Shown: positions 1 to 7,708, counted from the stretch's first letter. The stretch is DNA of 17,073 nt from JAVBLW01 sp031553215 (GCA_031553215.1 JAVBLW010000024.1:1-17073); one strand, 5' to 3'. Made by a program: numbers and translations. Notes: generated by a model from the letters alone, not told the origin.

Positions 1-3000
1 ATCTTCCTTATAAATATCATTTTTAAGTTTTTCAACAAAATTTATATAGTTCAATCTTTCGTCTATAAAATTATCTAATTTATTAAATGTATTCATAAAA
101 CCTTCACTTATATGGTTATATTTTATAAATTTTTCACATAATTCTATTCTTATTAAGTCATTAATAATTTTATGATTTTTAATTTTTACTTTATCTTTAT
201 TACTATGATTATTAAGTTTGCTTGTATTTTCCTCTAAAAATCTATTCAGTATATTAACTACTATTCTAAAATTATGGAGTTTTCTAATTACAAAATATTC
301 TTTAATTAAATTTAATTTCGCATCTTTATAATTACACTTTTCTAATGCAAATTCAACAAAGTTCCCTATATCATCATTCGTTGGCTCATGCATCTTAATA
401 GAATAGTCAAATATTTTGTTCAAATACTCATAACTAATTAACTTATCTTTATCCAACTCAATTGTGTCATATGAGATCGGAACTATAAAAACAATATTAT
501 TATCATGCTGTTCATTTTTCACATATGCTATACCCTGTAAAGTATCATAAATTTTTGTAGGGGACAATCTATCAATATCATCAACTACAACAATTGTGTT
601 CATTTCAACTGTATCTAAATATGATAACCTTTTACTATTGTATTTAGATTTATACAAGTTATTTTTTGCATATAACAATATTCTCTCTATTTGAACCATT
701 GTAATTTTATTTTTATTTAAATTTGAATACCTATATTCCTTTATTACAAAATATGCTAAAAATGGAATTGCCACCGATGAAATTATTCCCAACAGAGATA
801 TTAATCCTGTCTTATTTATGTCAAATTTTAATTTACCCCTTATGGTTGAGAAAAAATTCGACAAATCATTGACGTTTTTAAATATAGCTTTTGAAATAAG
901 AAAGAAAAATAAAATACCTAATAAAACAATAAATGTCAAAAAACCGAAAACCAATCTAAATTTAAATGATTTGCTATTTTCCTTAATTATATCTTCAGAA
1001 GATTTGTGCATTGAAGTACGATAAATAAATTTTTGTATTTTTTTCTGATTTTTTTCATAAGATTTGGCATATTTTTTTAAAGACATAGTATCTTCATTTA
1101 ACTTTTTCTTTTTTAATATTTCAACTAATATTTTTCTTTCAATTTGAAAGTATAATTCTTCAATAAATGATGACGATGAATGAGTGTTTATTTTCATATC
1201 AACCAATAAACCAACAAAATCAGATTTTTTTTCAGTTGATTGATTTCTCTCAAAATAATTTAGGACTAAATTGCATATTGTAGTTTTTCCGTTTCCATAA
1301 TCACCATATAATGCTATATTATATCCGCTATATATCCCGCTTTTTAGATGACTTTGAATAATGTTTATAATACTTTGGACAGTTATTTCACTATTTAATC
1401 TATCCTCATAAAATTCACTTATTGTTTCTTTCAAAATTACTGGTTTTGTAGCAATAATATTTAAAATATTGCTTGTTCTAAAACAATAATCCATATCTTT
1501 TATATTTTTTACAGATATTCTATCTTCTCTATTAGTGTCTGATAAAATAATATCATATTTTTCTTTTCCCTCAGTAAACGTTCCATTTAACGAGGCAAAA
1601 TATAATTTAGATTTATATTTTATCGACGGCTTTTTAAGCTTATCAAAAATTTTTGTTAAAACAAAGTCCAAACCTTTAAAAATTTTTCTAATTCCTCTCA
1701 AAATAATATAAACAAATAGATAAATACCATAAATAAATTCAATAATTTTAATTGGTAATTTATAATATACTTTCTTATGATTTAAACTTTCTTTAAAAGT
1801 AATAATACTAATGTTAAAACCATTTAGATAAAAATTCTTTAATAATTTATTCAATTTTTTATAGTCAACTTTAGAAAAATCATCAATCTCATCAATTAAT
1901 ATACAAAAAGTGCAGCCATAAAGATTTTTTTTACTATACAGTCTAAATAATGAGGCAACATATGACAACATCAAATACAATTTAGATACATCATATAATA
2001 GCCTTTCTGTATTCCAAACCCTACTTATCAAGGAAATTAATTTACCTATTTTTTTAGAATAGAACACTTCACTTTGTTTAACAATAGCAATTAAGATTTC
2101 ATAATAGAGTGAATCTAAATTTTGCCTCGAAATTTCAATAATTATAGGTTTAATATTAGTATTCTTTTTATCTAAATAATTTTGTAGTAATTTCAAAAAT
2201 AAGGTTCTACCATTTTTCTTATCAATATTTAGATAGATTATCTCTTTTTTATTTAAAAAGATATTATGATTGAGTATACTATATTCTTCACTATTATTGC
2301 TATTAGAAAAATAATTAGAAGGAACAAAATTAATATATGGTGAAACACCTTCCATAAGCTTTTTAATTCTGTTATTAAATCTTTTATTATTAATCCTTAT
2401 CATTTCATATAAATGTTCGGTTAATTTATTAATTATTTCATTATAGTTATTATCACTATTATGATCTTCTTTTATAAATGAATTAATACTATTTTTTAGC
2501 TTATTTTCATATTTATTGATTTTTTTATAATTAAACAAATTATTATATATTATCTTTTTTGATTCGGCTAATATATTTTCCATTTGCTCTCTTTCTATTT
2601 TTCCATCTCCAGGAGATATTGCTGAGAGATTATAGAAGATGCTATCTTTTAATTCTTCATCATCGTCTTTTGTTTGTTGAACATAACTTATTAAAATAGA
2701 TTTATAAATAAGTACGAGCTTATTCTTAATCATAACAAACCCTGGTTCACAATTCAATTTCTCGTCAAATTCATGAATAAAAAGCGTTATTCTTTTTTCA
2801 ATTCCTCTTATTTCATGTATAAAAACATTACCCTTTTGAAATATAATACTATTTAGATCTTCTTGAAAAGGATTATATAATTTATCTACTGTTTCAGCAC
2901 TGATAATTTGTTCAATTATAATAGTAGTTGGATTTTTTTTCAATTCTTTTATTGTTTTCATTATATTAGAAATCTTTTCATTTATTATTTTTATCTCAGC

Positions 3001-3696
3001 TTTTAATTGTTTTAATATTTCTTCACAATCAATTAATATACTATTTAGTTTTTCGTTTTTTTTAATTTTTTTTTGAAAATATTTTAAATCATTTATATTA
3101 TTTGTAATATAAATATATTGTTTTTCAAGATTATTATAATAGGTGCTTATTTTATTAAGTTTTTCAAAACTAATATCTTTCTTTTCAGTGATTTTTATAT
3201 ATAAGCTACTATCATAATTATTTGAATTATTTTTATTACCCTTTTTATGCAATTTATTTAATAATAATTTATATTGATTTATTATTTCTGTTTTTATTTC
3301 TTTAATTTCTGTTTTTATTTCTTTATTAGAAGTTTGTATATTTTGTTCTTCATTTAGAAGTTTTAACCAAAAAAACGTAGTTTCATTTATTATATTATTA
3401 ATTTGTCTATAGGAAAAAATACTATCCTTTATCCTTATTATAAAAGTATTTATCAACAAACTGAGATTATCACCATTTTTAGGCATCAAATTTTCATCAT
3501 TCTTTTTAAAAATATTGCTAGTAGTAACAAAAGTTTTTGTATATCGTCTCTTGATATAGCTTTTTTCAATAACAAAAGGCTTTTCATTAAACTGTTCTAT
3601 TTCATGAAAAATCTCTTGCAACTCTGATTCCACACCTAACCAATTTTGACTAATACATTCTTCAATAAATTTAGTAGAAATATTTCTCTTCGCCAT
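1..3696 (-). CDS. Giant KAP-family P-loop NTPase with an extra degenerate NTPase domain (3' end outside window)
   Basis: I translated this frame end to end: no stop from the ATG at 3696 to the window edge, giving at least 1,232 residues. Residues about 110-260 are Lys/Glu-rich and probably coiled coil. Residues about 490-640 resemble a P-loop domain with a poor Walker A (NGRT, 495-498) and a good Walker B (ILIDEIDD, 599-606). A hydrophobic stretch lies at 652-666. The C-terminal part is a KAP NTPase: Walker A GDYGNGKTT (798-806), two membrane helices (about 913-938 and 964-985), Walker B VVVDDIDRL (1036-1044), then YLNKIFDYSIKMHEP. Helices between Walker A and B are the hallmark of KAP proteins; the family includes PifA, the F-plasmid exclusion protein. 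The start is chosen for the GGTGG-type site just upstream. It should be an inner-face membrane ATPase. A defence role is inference; nucleotide turnover at the first domain is doubtful because Lys is replaced by Arg. Confidence 0.85.
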   Translation of the reverse strand, partial: MAKRNISTKFIEECISQNWLGVESELQEIFHEIEQFNEKPFVIEKSYIKRRYTKTFVTTSNIFKKNDENLMPKNGDNLSLLINTFIIRIKDSIFSYRQINNIINETTFFWLKLLNEEQNIQTSNKEIKTEIKEIKTEIINQYKLLLNKLHKKGNKNNSNNYDSSLYIKITEKKDISFEKLNKISTYYNNLEKQYIYITNNINDLKYFQKKIKKNEKLNSILIDCEEILKQLKAEIKIINEKISNIMKTIKELKKNPTTIIIEQIISAETVDKLYNPFQEDLNSIIFQKGNVFIHEIRGIEKRITLFIHEFDEKLNCEPGFVMIKNKLVLIYKSILISYVQQTKDDDEELKDSIFYNLSAISPGDGKIEREQMENILAESKKIIYNNLFNYKKINKYENKLKNSINSFIKEDHNSDNNYNEIINKLTEHLYEMIRINNKRFNNRIKKLMEGVSPYINFVPSNYFSNSNNSEEYSILNHNIFLNKKEIIYLNIDKKNGRTLFLKLLQNYLDKKNTNIKPIIIEISRQNLDSLYYEILIAIVKQSEVFYSKKIGKLISLISRVWNTERLLYDVSKLYLMLSYVASLFRLYSKKNLYGCTFCILIDEIDDFSKVDYKKLNKLLKNFYLNGFNISIITFKESLNHKKVYYKLPIKIIEFIYGIYLFVYIILRGIRKIFKGLDFVLTKIFDKLKKPSIKYKSKLYFASLNGTFTEGKEKYDIILSDTNREDRISVKNIKDMDYCFRTSNILNIIATKPVILKETISEFYEDRLNSEITVQSIINIIQSHLKSGIYSGYNIALYGDYGNGKTTICNLVLNYFERNQSTEKKSDFVGLLVDMKINTHSSSSFIEELYFQIERKILVEILKKKKLNEDTMSLKKYAKSYEKNQKKIQKFIYRTSMHKSSEDIIKENSKSFKFRLVFGFLTFIVLLGILFFFLISKAIFKNVNDLSNFFSTIRGKLKFDINKTGLISLLGIISSVAIPFLAYFVIKEYRYSNLNKNKITMVQIERILLYAKNNLYKSKYNSKRLSYLDTVEMNTIVVVDDIDRLSPTKIYDTLQGIAYVKNEQHDNNIVFIVPISYDTIELDKDKLISYEYLNKIFDYSIKMHEPTNDDIGNFVEFALEKCNYKDAKLNLIKEYFVIRKLHNFRIVVNILNRFLEENTSKLNNHSNKDKVKIKNHKIINDLIRIELCEKFIKYNHISEGFMNTFNKLDNFIDERLNYINFVEKLKNDIYKED

Positions 3697-3713
3697 TTTT
3701 CTTCCACCCCCAT

Positions 3714-3741
3714 AAAAAAAACTCCCTTATAAGAGAGTTTT
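3714..3741 (-). terminator. Intrinsic terminator or attenuator just before the KAP gene
   Basis: On the minus strand a 10-bp stem with one C-A mismatch (arms 3732-3741 and 3718-3727, loop of four) is followed by a run of T. It lies after the 32-codon ORF and ends 18 bases before the KAP start codon. Transcripts from the promoters upstream must pass it to reach the KAP gene, so it is well placed to act as an attenuator. Confidence 0.7.
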
Positions 3742-3746
3742 ACTTT

Positions 3747-3845
3747 TTATACACGTCTTTTATCTGGTTTAATACCAATTTTAAAAAGAGAAAATATTGT
3801 GCCCCAAAAACCTTTTTTTATTTTTACATTAGATAAATTCCACAT
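3747..3845 (-). CDS. 32-residue small protein or leader peptide upstream of the KAP gene
   Basis: ATG at 3845 is preceded by GGAGG four bases upstream, and the frame ends in TAA at 3747-3749. The product begins MWNLSNVKIKKGFWG and ends KIGIKPDKRRV. It is basic and amphipathic, with two Trp and a short hydrophobic core (TIFSLFKIGI). It is followed at once by the terminator hairpin and then the KAP gene. I do not recognise the family. It could be a leader peptide whose translation affects the hairpin, or a small membrane-active partner of the KAP protein. The ribosome binding site and placement are the only support. Confidence 0.5.
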   Translation of the reverse strand: MWNLSNVKIKKGFWGTIFSLFKIGIKPDKRRV

Positions 3846-3943
3846 AGAACCTCCGAATTTCTTAAACTAGAATTTTTCTTCCACCCATGTTTTACAACAC
3901 AAATAACATCATACCATGTTTTTTTGTTTTTACAACACTTCAT
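3824..3943 (-). CDS. Possible 39-residue ORF overlapping the 32-residue ORF
   Basis: The frame starts MKCCKNKKTWYDVICVVKHG, with three Cys and two Trp in the first 21 residues, and ends in TAA inside the next small ORF (22-base overlap, different frame). No convincing ribosome binding site precedes it: the nearest AGGA is about 20 bases upstream. It also spans the inner promoter. It may be chance and is listed only because it lies in the leader of an unusual gene. Confidence 0.15.
   Translation of the reverse strand: MKCCKNKKTWYDVICVVKHGWKKNSSLRNSEVLCGIYLM
3908..3935 (-). promoter_or_regulatory. Inner sigma-A-type promoter with extended -10
   Basis: On the minus strand TTGTAA (3930-3935) is followed after 16 bases by TATGAT (3908-3913), with TGG directly before it, an extended -10. 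The start point would be near 3901, about 55 bases before the ATG of the 32-residue ORF. Confidence 0.5.
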
Positions 3944-3989
3944 TTTAATTTATGATATTAATTCCTAGATGACACCAATAATTTGAATG

Positions 3990-4000
3990 AAAACTCTCTT
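3990..4000 (-). promoter_or_regulatory. Possible antiterminator segment
   Basis: As RNA from the minus strand this reads AAGAGAGUUUU, a perfect 11-base complement of AAAACUCUCUU, the 5' arm of the terminator before the KAP gene (3731-3741). The pairing is one base longer than the terminator stem and has no mismatch, so the two folds could exclude each other. Only transcripts from the outer promoter carry this segment. Confidence 0.25.
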
Positions 4001-4030
4001 TTCCAAAAACAAATCTCTGCCCTTGTATTC

Positions 4031-4059
4031 ATTCTAACAGTCTTGTAATTATTTTGCAA
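4031..4059 (-). promoter_or_regulatory. Outer sigma-A-type promoter of the KAP locus
   Basis: On the minus strand TTGCAA (4054-4059) and TAGAAT (4031-4036) are separated by 17 bases. Transcription would begin near 4024 and give a leader of more than 300 bases before the KAP start codon. An inverted repeat lies about 12 bases upstream of the -35 element. Confidence 0.5.
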
Positions 4060-4071
4060 GGTGTATCGTTC

Positions 4072-4107
4072 GACAAAATACGACACTAGCGGTAGTTATA
4101 TTTTGTC
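4072..4107. repeat. Nested inverted repeat, possible operator
   Basis: GACAAAATA (4072-4080) and TATTTTGTC (4099-4107) are perfect 9-bp inverted arms. The 18 bases between contain a second small palindrome, ACTA-GCGG-TAGT (4085-4096). The site lies just upstream of the outer promoter, as expected for a dimeric regulator. It does not look like a terminator, since no T-run follows on either strand. Confidence 0.4.
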
Positions 4108-4335
4108 ATTATATATCTTTTTACATTTCTATTAAATTATATGAACAAATAATAATTCTATACTCATATTGAATATTTTCTTATAATTCACTAATTTTTT
4201 GTATCAATACTATTATTTATAATTTAAAATATGAAATAGATAACAAGCAACTTTTTTATCTTAAAACCCATATTTATTCATAGTATTTTATAATTCTCCA
4301 ATCAATTATTTAAAGTTAATTTTTTTAGGAATAAT
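4108..4335. other. AT-rich intergenic stretch, nothing recognised
   Basis: Between the inverted repeat and the zinc-ribbon gene I see no ORF with a ribosome binding site, no RNA gene, and no clear hairpin terminator for the minus-strand gene ending at 4336. Confidence 0.5.
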
Positions 4336-4725
4336 CTATTTTCCCTGTATTACTTCAATGTCAGCAAGATAAATATGATATGGATCTCGATTTCGATAGT
4401 CCCCATATTTATTATTATCTTTTTCTAGTTTTTGAGGTTTTTCAAAGTAATATTGGTCATCAATACTAAACTTTGCAGAACATTCACTACACTTAAATAT
4501 TCCAAATTTATAATCTATTGGATTATTAAATACATCATATGTAAGTCCCCCACAGATTGCTTGCCTTGACCCCTTTTTTACTCCATAGTGTGTTACCCAA
4601 GTAAGTTTCAATCGTCCTCCACATTTAGAGCAATTATGCTTTCTAAATTTTGCATAAAAAGGTCTAGTCAATACCAATTCTGATTTTTTATAAAGATATC
4701 CTTTCTTACGAATTTCTTCTCCCAT
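4336..4725 (-). CDS. Zinc-ribbon protein of unknown function
   Basis: A 129-residue cytosolic protein with two CxxC knuckles, C32-S-K-C35 and C79-S-E-C82, 43 residues apart, which would form one split zinc ribbon. A further Cys at 58 precedes GG. The C-terminal tail (KYGDYRNRDPYHIYLADIEV) is polar and aromatic. The start is supported by AAAGGAGA upstream of the ATG. It lies 30 bases downstream of the DNA glycosylase gene and is probably co-transcribed with it. I do not recognise a named family; the zinc ribbon suggests nucleic acid or protein binding, but no catalytic residues are visible. Confidence 0.75.
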   Translation of the reverse strand: MGEEIRKKGYLYKKSELVLTRPFYAKFRKHNCSKCGGRLKLTWVTHYGVKKGSRQAICGGLTYDVFNNPIDYKFGIFKCSECSAKFSIDDQYYFEKPQKLEKDNNKYGDYRNRDPYHIYLADIEVIQGK

Positions 4726-4755
4726 AATTCTTTCTCCTTTAACTATTTATTATTT

Positions 4756-5577
4756 TCAATCCTTTTTTTGACAACTATCACATATAAACGATGATGTGCT
4801 ACCTGTCTTAATTAATTTAATTGGATTTTGACATATAGGACAATCTTGATTTTCTTTATATCCAATTAAAAAATCTTCAACTTTATAATTACCCTTTTGA
4901 CCATAAAAATCCATTTCATAGTTAAATGAACCTTTATTAAACGATGTATTAAGTATATATAATATACTATCATATAAACATTTTATTTCTTCTTCAGTTA
5001 ACTCATTAATTTTACTTTGAGGATGAATCTTTGCCATAAATAATATATCATGCATATACATATTACCAATACCACCAACATTTTTTTGATCTAACAAAAA
5101 TGCTTTAATTTGAGTTTTCTTCCCGCCTAATATACCTTTAAAATATTCATAAGTGAATTCTTTATCAAATGGAGTAATAGCTATATCCTTGGTATTTTTC
5201 TCATCACATAGCTCTTTATCAGAAACAATAAGAAACTTACCAAACCACCAATAACGTATAGTAAAACAACTATTATCTTTAAATATTACTTTTATTTGAA
5301 ATTTATCACTAGAATCTTTTTCATCCAAATAATATAGTACATCAGCACCCATACCAAGCGATAATAAAATATTTTCCCCATTAGTAAAAGCTATAATTAT
5401 CCATTTACCTTTATAATATACTTTTTCAATAACTGCTTTCTTAATTCTACATTTGAGTTCTTCCACAGAAACATTAGTGCATTTTTCTTGTAATATAATA
5501 ACTTCATCAATAACTCTACTTCTTAACTCATCATTCATTTGATGAGTTATTTTAGCTATTTCTGGTAATTCAGCCAT
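4756..5577 (-). CDS. Fpg/Nei-family DNA glycosylase, variant without N-terminal proline
   Basis: 273 residues with the Fpg/Nei layout: an N-terminal MAELPEIAK, a KGKW lysine segment, a helix-two-turn-helix region (LLDQKNVGGIGNMYMHDILFMAKIHP in two halves), and a C-terminal four-Cys zinc finger (CPIC...CDSC). In classical Fpg the second codon is Pro, whose amine attacks the damaged nucleotide after Met removal; here it is Ala, although the Glu next to it is kept. The zinc-finger GR is GS here. From memory, Bacillota carry a divergent Fpg branch lacking this Pro, so lyase activity should not be assumed. An in-frame GTG lies three codons upstream, but AGGAAG sits eight bases before the ATG at 5577, so that start is preferred. 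Confidence 0.85.
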   Translation of the reverse strand: MAELPEIAKITHQMNDELRSRVIDEVIILQEKCTNVSVEELKCRIKKAVIEKVYYKGKWIIIAFTNGENILLSLGMGADVLYYLDEKDSSDKFQIKVIFKDNSCFTIRYWWFGKFLIVSDKELCDEKNTKDIAITPFDKEFTYEYFKGILGGKKTQIKAFLLDQKNVGGIGNMYMHDILFMAKIHPQSKINELTEEEIKCLYDSILYILNTSFNKGSFNYEMDFYGQKGNYKVEDFLIGYKENQDCPICQNPIKLIKTGSTSSFICDSCQKKD

Positions 5578-5611
5578 CACGTTCACTTCCTATTCATATT
5601 TAATCTTCGGT

Positions 5612-5617
5612 ATTATA
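5612..5617 (-). promoter_or_regulatory. -10 element for the glycosylase and zinc-ribbon genes
   Basis: A consensus TATAAT on the minus strand lies about 35 bases before the glycosylase ATG and downstream of the yyaL terminator. The -35 is poor (TTTTCA at a short 15-base spacing). Confidence 0.35.
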
Positions 5618-5644
5618 TAATTTATTTTAACATGAAAAGAAAAA

Positions 5645-5673
5645 AAGAAAACTAATTTTAAAATAGTTTCCTT
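5645..5673 (-). terminator. Terminator of the YyaL-family gene
   Basis: Minus-strand arms AAGGAAACTA and TAGTTTTCTT form a 10-bp stem with one G-T pair around a 9-base loop, followed by a T-rich tract. It lies eight bases after the stop at 5682. Confidence 0.7.
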
Positions 5674-5681
5674 TTCTTAAT

Positions 5682-7616
5682 TTAATCCAAACTATTACTT
5701 GGTGGTAAACATGAATGATTTTTACATACATAATATGTTGTTTGATTATTTAATAATGAATATCCATTACCTTCTTCTACAACAACTACATTTGATAAAT
5801 TGGGTAGTTTATCAATTATTTCATTTATATTTGTCTTATCATTCTTAACAATCACAATATGAACAGGTGGAATTTCATTAATTATTAATGATAATAAAAA
5901 TAAGCTATTACCAATTAAATAACTTCCTACTTTAGACAACATAAAATCAATCTGTTTTTTTAGAGCATTAATAAAATAATTATCATTATTTAATTGACTA
6001 ATTCTAACAAGATTGTAAGTCATTACCGAATTACCACTAGGTATTGCTCCATCATATGTTTCTTTAGGATTAATAAAAAGTTCACTTTGATTCTTTTTGC
6101 ATAAATAGAAACCGCCATCCTTATCATCCTCAAAATATTCTATTGTCTTTTTACAAAAAACTTCAGCTTTATCTAGGTATTCTCTATCTAGGGTAGAATT
6201 ATAAAGTTCAATCAAAGCTGCTATATAAAATGAATAATCATCTAAAAATCCACTTTTAGAGTGCTTACCATTACGAAAACTTGTATATATTTCATAATCA
6301 TTACATAAGTTATTTTCAATAAATTTTTGAGCCTTTTTTGCAATCGTTAAATACTTGTCATTCTTAGTTATTCTAAAAAGCATCGACATCGCTATTATCA
6401 TTAAAGAATTCCATGAAGTAAGTATTTTATCATCAAGATGAAGCTTATTACGATTTTTACGGTAATCATAAAGTTTTTTTAGTTCTTCATTAAAATTATC
6501 TTTTAAATTATTACTTTTCAAAAGATTAGGAATATTAACACCTTCAAAGTTACCTTTTTCTGTTATGTCAAAAGCTTTAGCAAATTCAATTCCTTTTTCA
6601 GCACCTAAAACATCTTTGATTTCATTTAATGTAAAGGTATAGAACTTTCCCTCTACTCCTTCACTATCAGCATCCTGTGCACTATAAAAAGCACCTTCGT
6701 TAGATGTCATCTCACGAATTATGTAATCCGCAACCTTTTCACAAGTATCTAAGTATAATTCATTAGAAGATACACTATACGCACTAGCATAAGCAATCAT
6801 TAATAATGCATTGTCATAAAGCATTTTTTCAAAATGAGGTGCTAGGAATCTTTGATCTGTAGAATATCTAGAAAAGCCAAATCCAATATGATCAAATATT
6901 CCACCCTCCCTCATTTGAATAAGGGTTTTTTCAACCATCTTATATACGGATAAATCATTATGTATTTTAGAATATAAAGTTAAAAAAATTAAATTATGTG
7001 GAGAAGGAAATTTTGGTGCATAACCAAAACCTCCATTTTTTTCATCAAAACTTTTAAAAAAGTATTCAATGTTCTTTTCAATAAGTTCATTACTATTTAT
7101 ATCACTATGCATATTATCAACCTTACTAATATGCTTTACTATTTTATCAGCGGATTCAAGCAATTGATTACGTTGATAATTCCAACCATCTATTAAGGCC
7201 AATAATAAATCCTTAAAACCTGGCATTCCATATTTTGATTCTACTGGAAAATATGTCCCTGCATAAAAAGGCTTTTTATCATATGTCATAAAGATACTCG
7301 TAGGCCAACCACCATTACCAGTAAAAGCCTGGCAAACTGACATATACACACTATCAATATCCGGTCTCTCCTCTCGGTCTACTTTAATTGAAATAAAGAA
7401 CTTATTTAATAATTCTGCGGTAGGAATATCTTCAAAACTTTCATGAGCCATTACATGACACCAATGACAAGTACTATAACCAATACTTAAAAATATTGGT
7501 TTATCGTCTATTCTAGCCTTTTCAAAAGCTTCTTCACACCATGGATACCAATCAACAGGATTATTGGAATGTTGTAATAAATATGGACTAGTTGTATCTT
7601 TTAAACGATTACTCAT
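5682..7616 (-). CDS. yyaL: Thioredoxin-fold protein of the YyaL/SSP411 (spermatogenesis-associated 20) family
   Basis: 644 residues, close to the family's usual 670-690. The N-terminus carries the family signature NRLKDTTSPYLLQHSNNPVDW and a thioredoxin-type CHWC motif at 50-53 (residues 1-170 form that domain). The rest is the alpha-helical barrel typical of the family, with GGIFDHIGFGFSRYSTD, HFEKMLYDNA and SWNSLMI segments. The C-terminus ends YYVCKNHSCLPP, as in relatives. No signal peptide, so it should be cytosolic. The exact substrate is unknown for the family. AAAGGAAA precedes the ATG. It is a single-gene unit with its own terminator. The symbol is given by family resemblance only. 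Confidence 0.92.
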   Translation of the reverse strand: MSNRLKDTTSPYLLQHSNNPVDWYPWCEEAFEKARIDDKPIFLSIGYSTCHWCHVMAHESFEDIPTAELLNKFFISIKVDREERPDIDSVYMSVCQAFTGNGGWPTSIFMTYDKKPFYAGTYFPVESKYGMPGFKDLLLALIDGWNYQRNQLLESADKIVKHISKVDNMHSDINSNELIEKNIEYFFKSFDEKNGGFGYAPKFPSPHNLIFLTLYSKIHNDLSVYKMVEKTLIQMREGGIFDHIGFGFSRYSTDQRFLAPHFEKMLYDNALLMIAYASAYSVSSNELYLDTCEKVADYIIREMTSNEGAFYSAQDADSEGVEGKFYTFTLNEIKDVLGAEKGIEFAKAFDITEKGNFEGVNIPNLLKSNNLKDNFNEELKKLYDYRKNRNKLHLDDKILTSWNSLMIIAMSMLFRITKNDKYLTIAKKAQKFIENNLCNDYEIYTSFRNGKHSKSGFLDDYSFYIAALIELYNSTLDREYLDKAEVFCKKTIEYFEDDKDGGFYLCKKNQSELFINPKETYDGAIPSGNSVMTYNLVRISQLNNDNYFINALKKQIDFMLSKVGSYLIGNSLFLLSLIINEIPPVHIVIVKNDKTNINEIIDKLPNLSNVVVVEEGNGYSLLNNQTTYYVCKNHSCLPPSNSLD

Positions 7617-7647
7617 ATTATTTTCCTTTCAATATAAAGATAAAAAT

Positions 7648-7653
7648 ATTATA
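7648..7653 (-). promoter_or_regulatory. -10 element for the YyaL-family gene
   Basis: TATAAT on the minus strand, about 32 bases before the start codon. I see no good -35 at the right distance. Confidence 0.3.
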
Positions 7654-7708
7654 ACCATACTTCATTTACATATCCTTAATTAAATAATAATCATTAATAC
7701 CATGCATA

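Larger units (their letters stand above)
3695..3886. repeat. 15-bp direct repeat flanking the small ORF
   Basis: The plus-strand 15-mer ATTTTTCTTCCACCC occurs at 3695-3709 and 3872-3886. On the minus strand both copies sit in the context ATGGG(GG)TGGAAGAAAAA. One copy supplies the ribosome binding region of the KAP gene; the other lies 26 bases upstream of the 32-residue ORF. It could be a duplicated translation-start region or an RNA element. Confidence 0.4.

Noticed and set aside
818..1024. 68-codon plus-strand ORF opposite the KAP gene
   Set aside because: Antisense to the KAP membrane-helix region, no ribosome binding site, residues reflect the AT-rich complement.
3403..3627. 74-codon plus-strand ORF opposite the KAP N-terminus
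   Set aside because: Antisense shadow of a verified frame; no ribosome binding site.
3690..4120. CRISPR array or type III toxin-antitoxin RNA repeats in the KAP leader
   Set aside because: Only one 15-bp block occurs twice and a 10-base TTTACAACAC match twice; no regular spacing or series of repeats.
6996..7196. 66-codon plus-strand ORF inside the YyaL-family gene
   Set aside because: Shadow of a well-conserved gene on the other strand.
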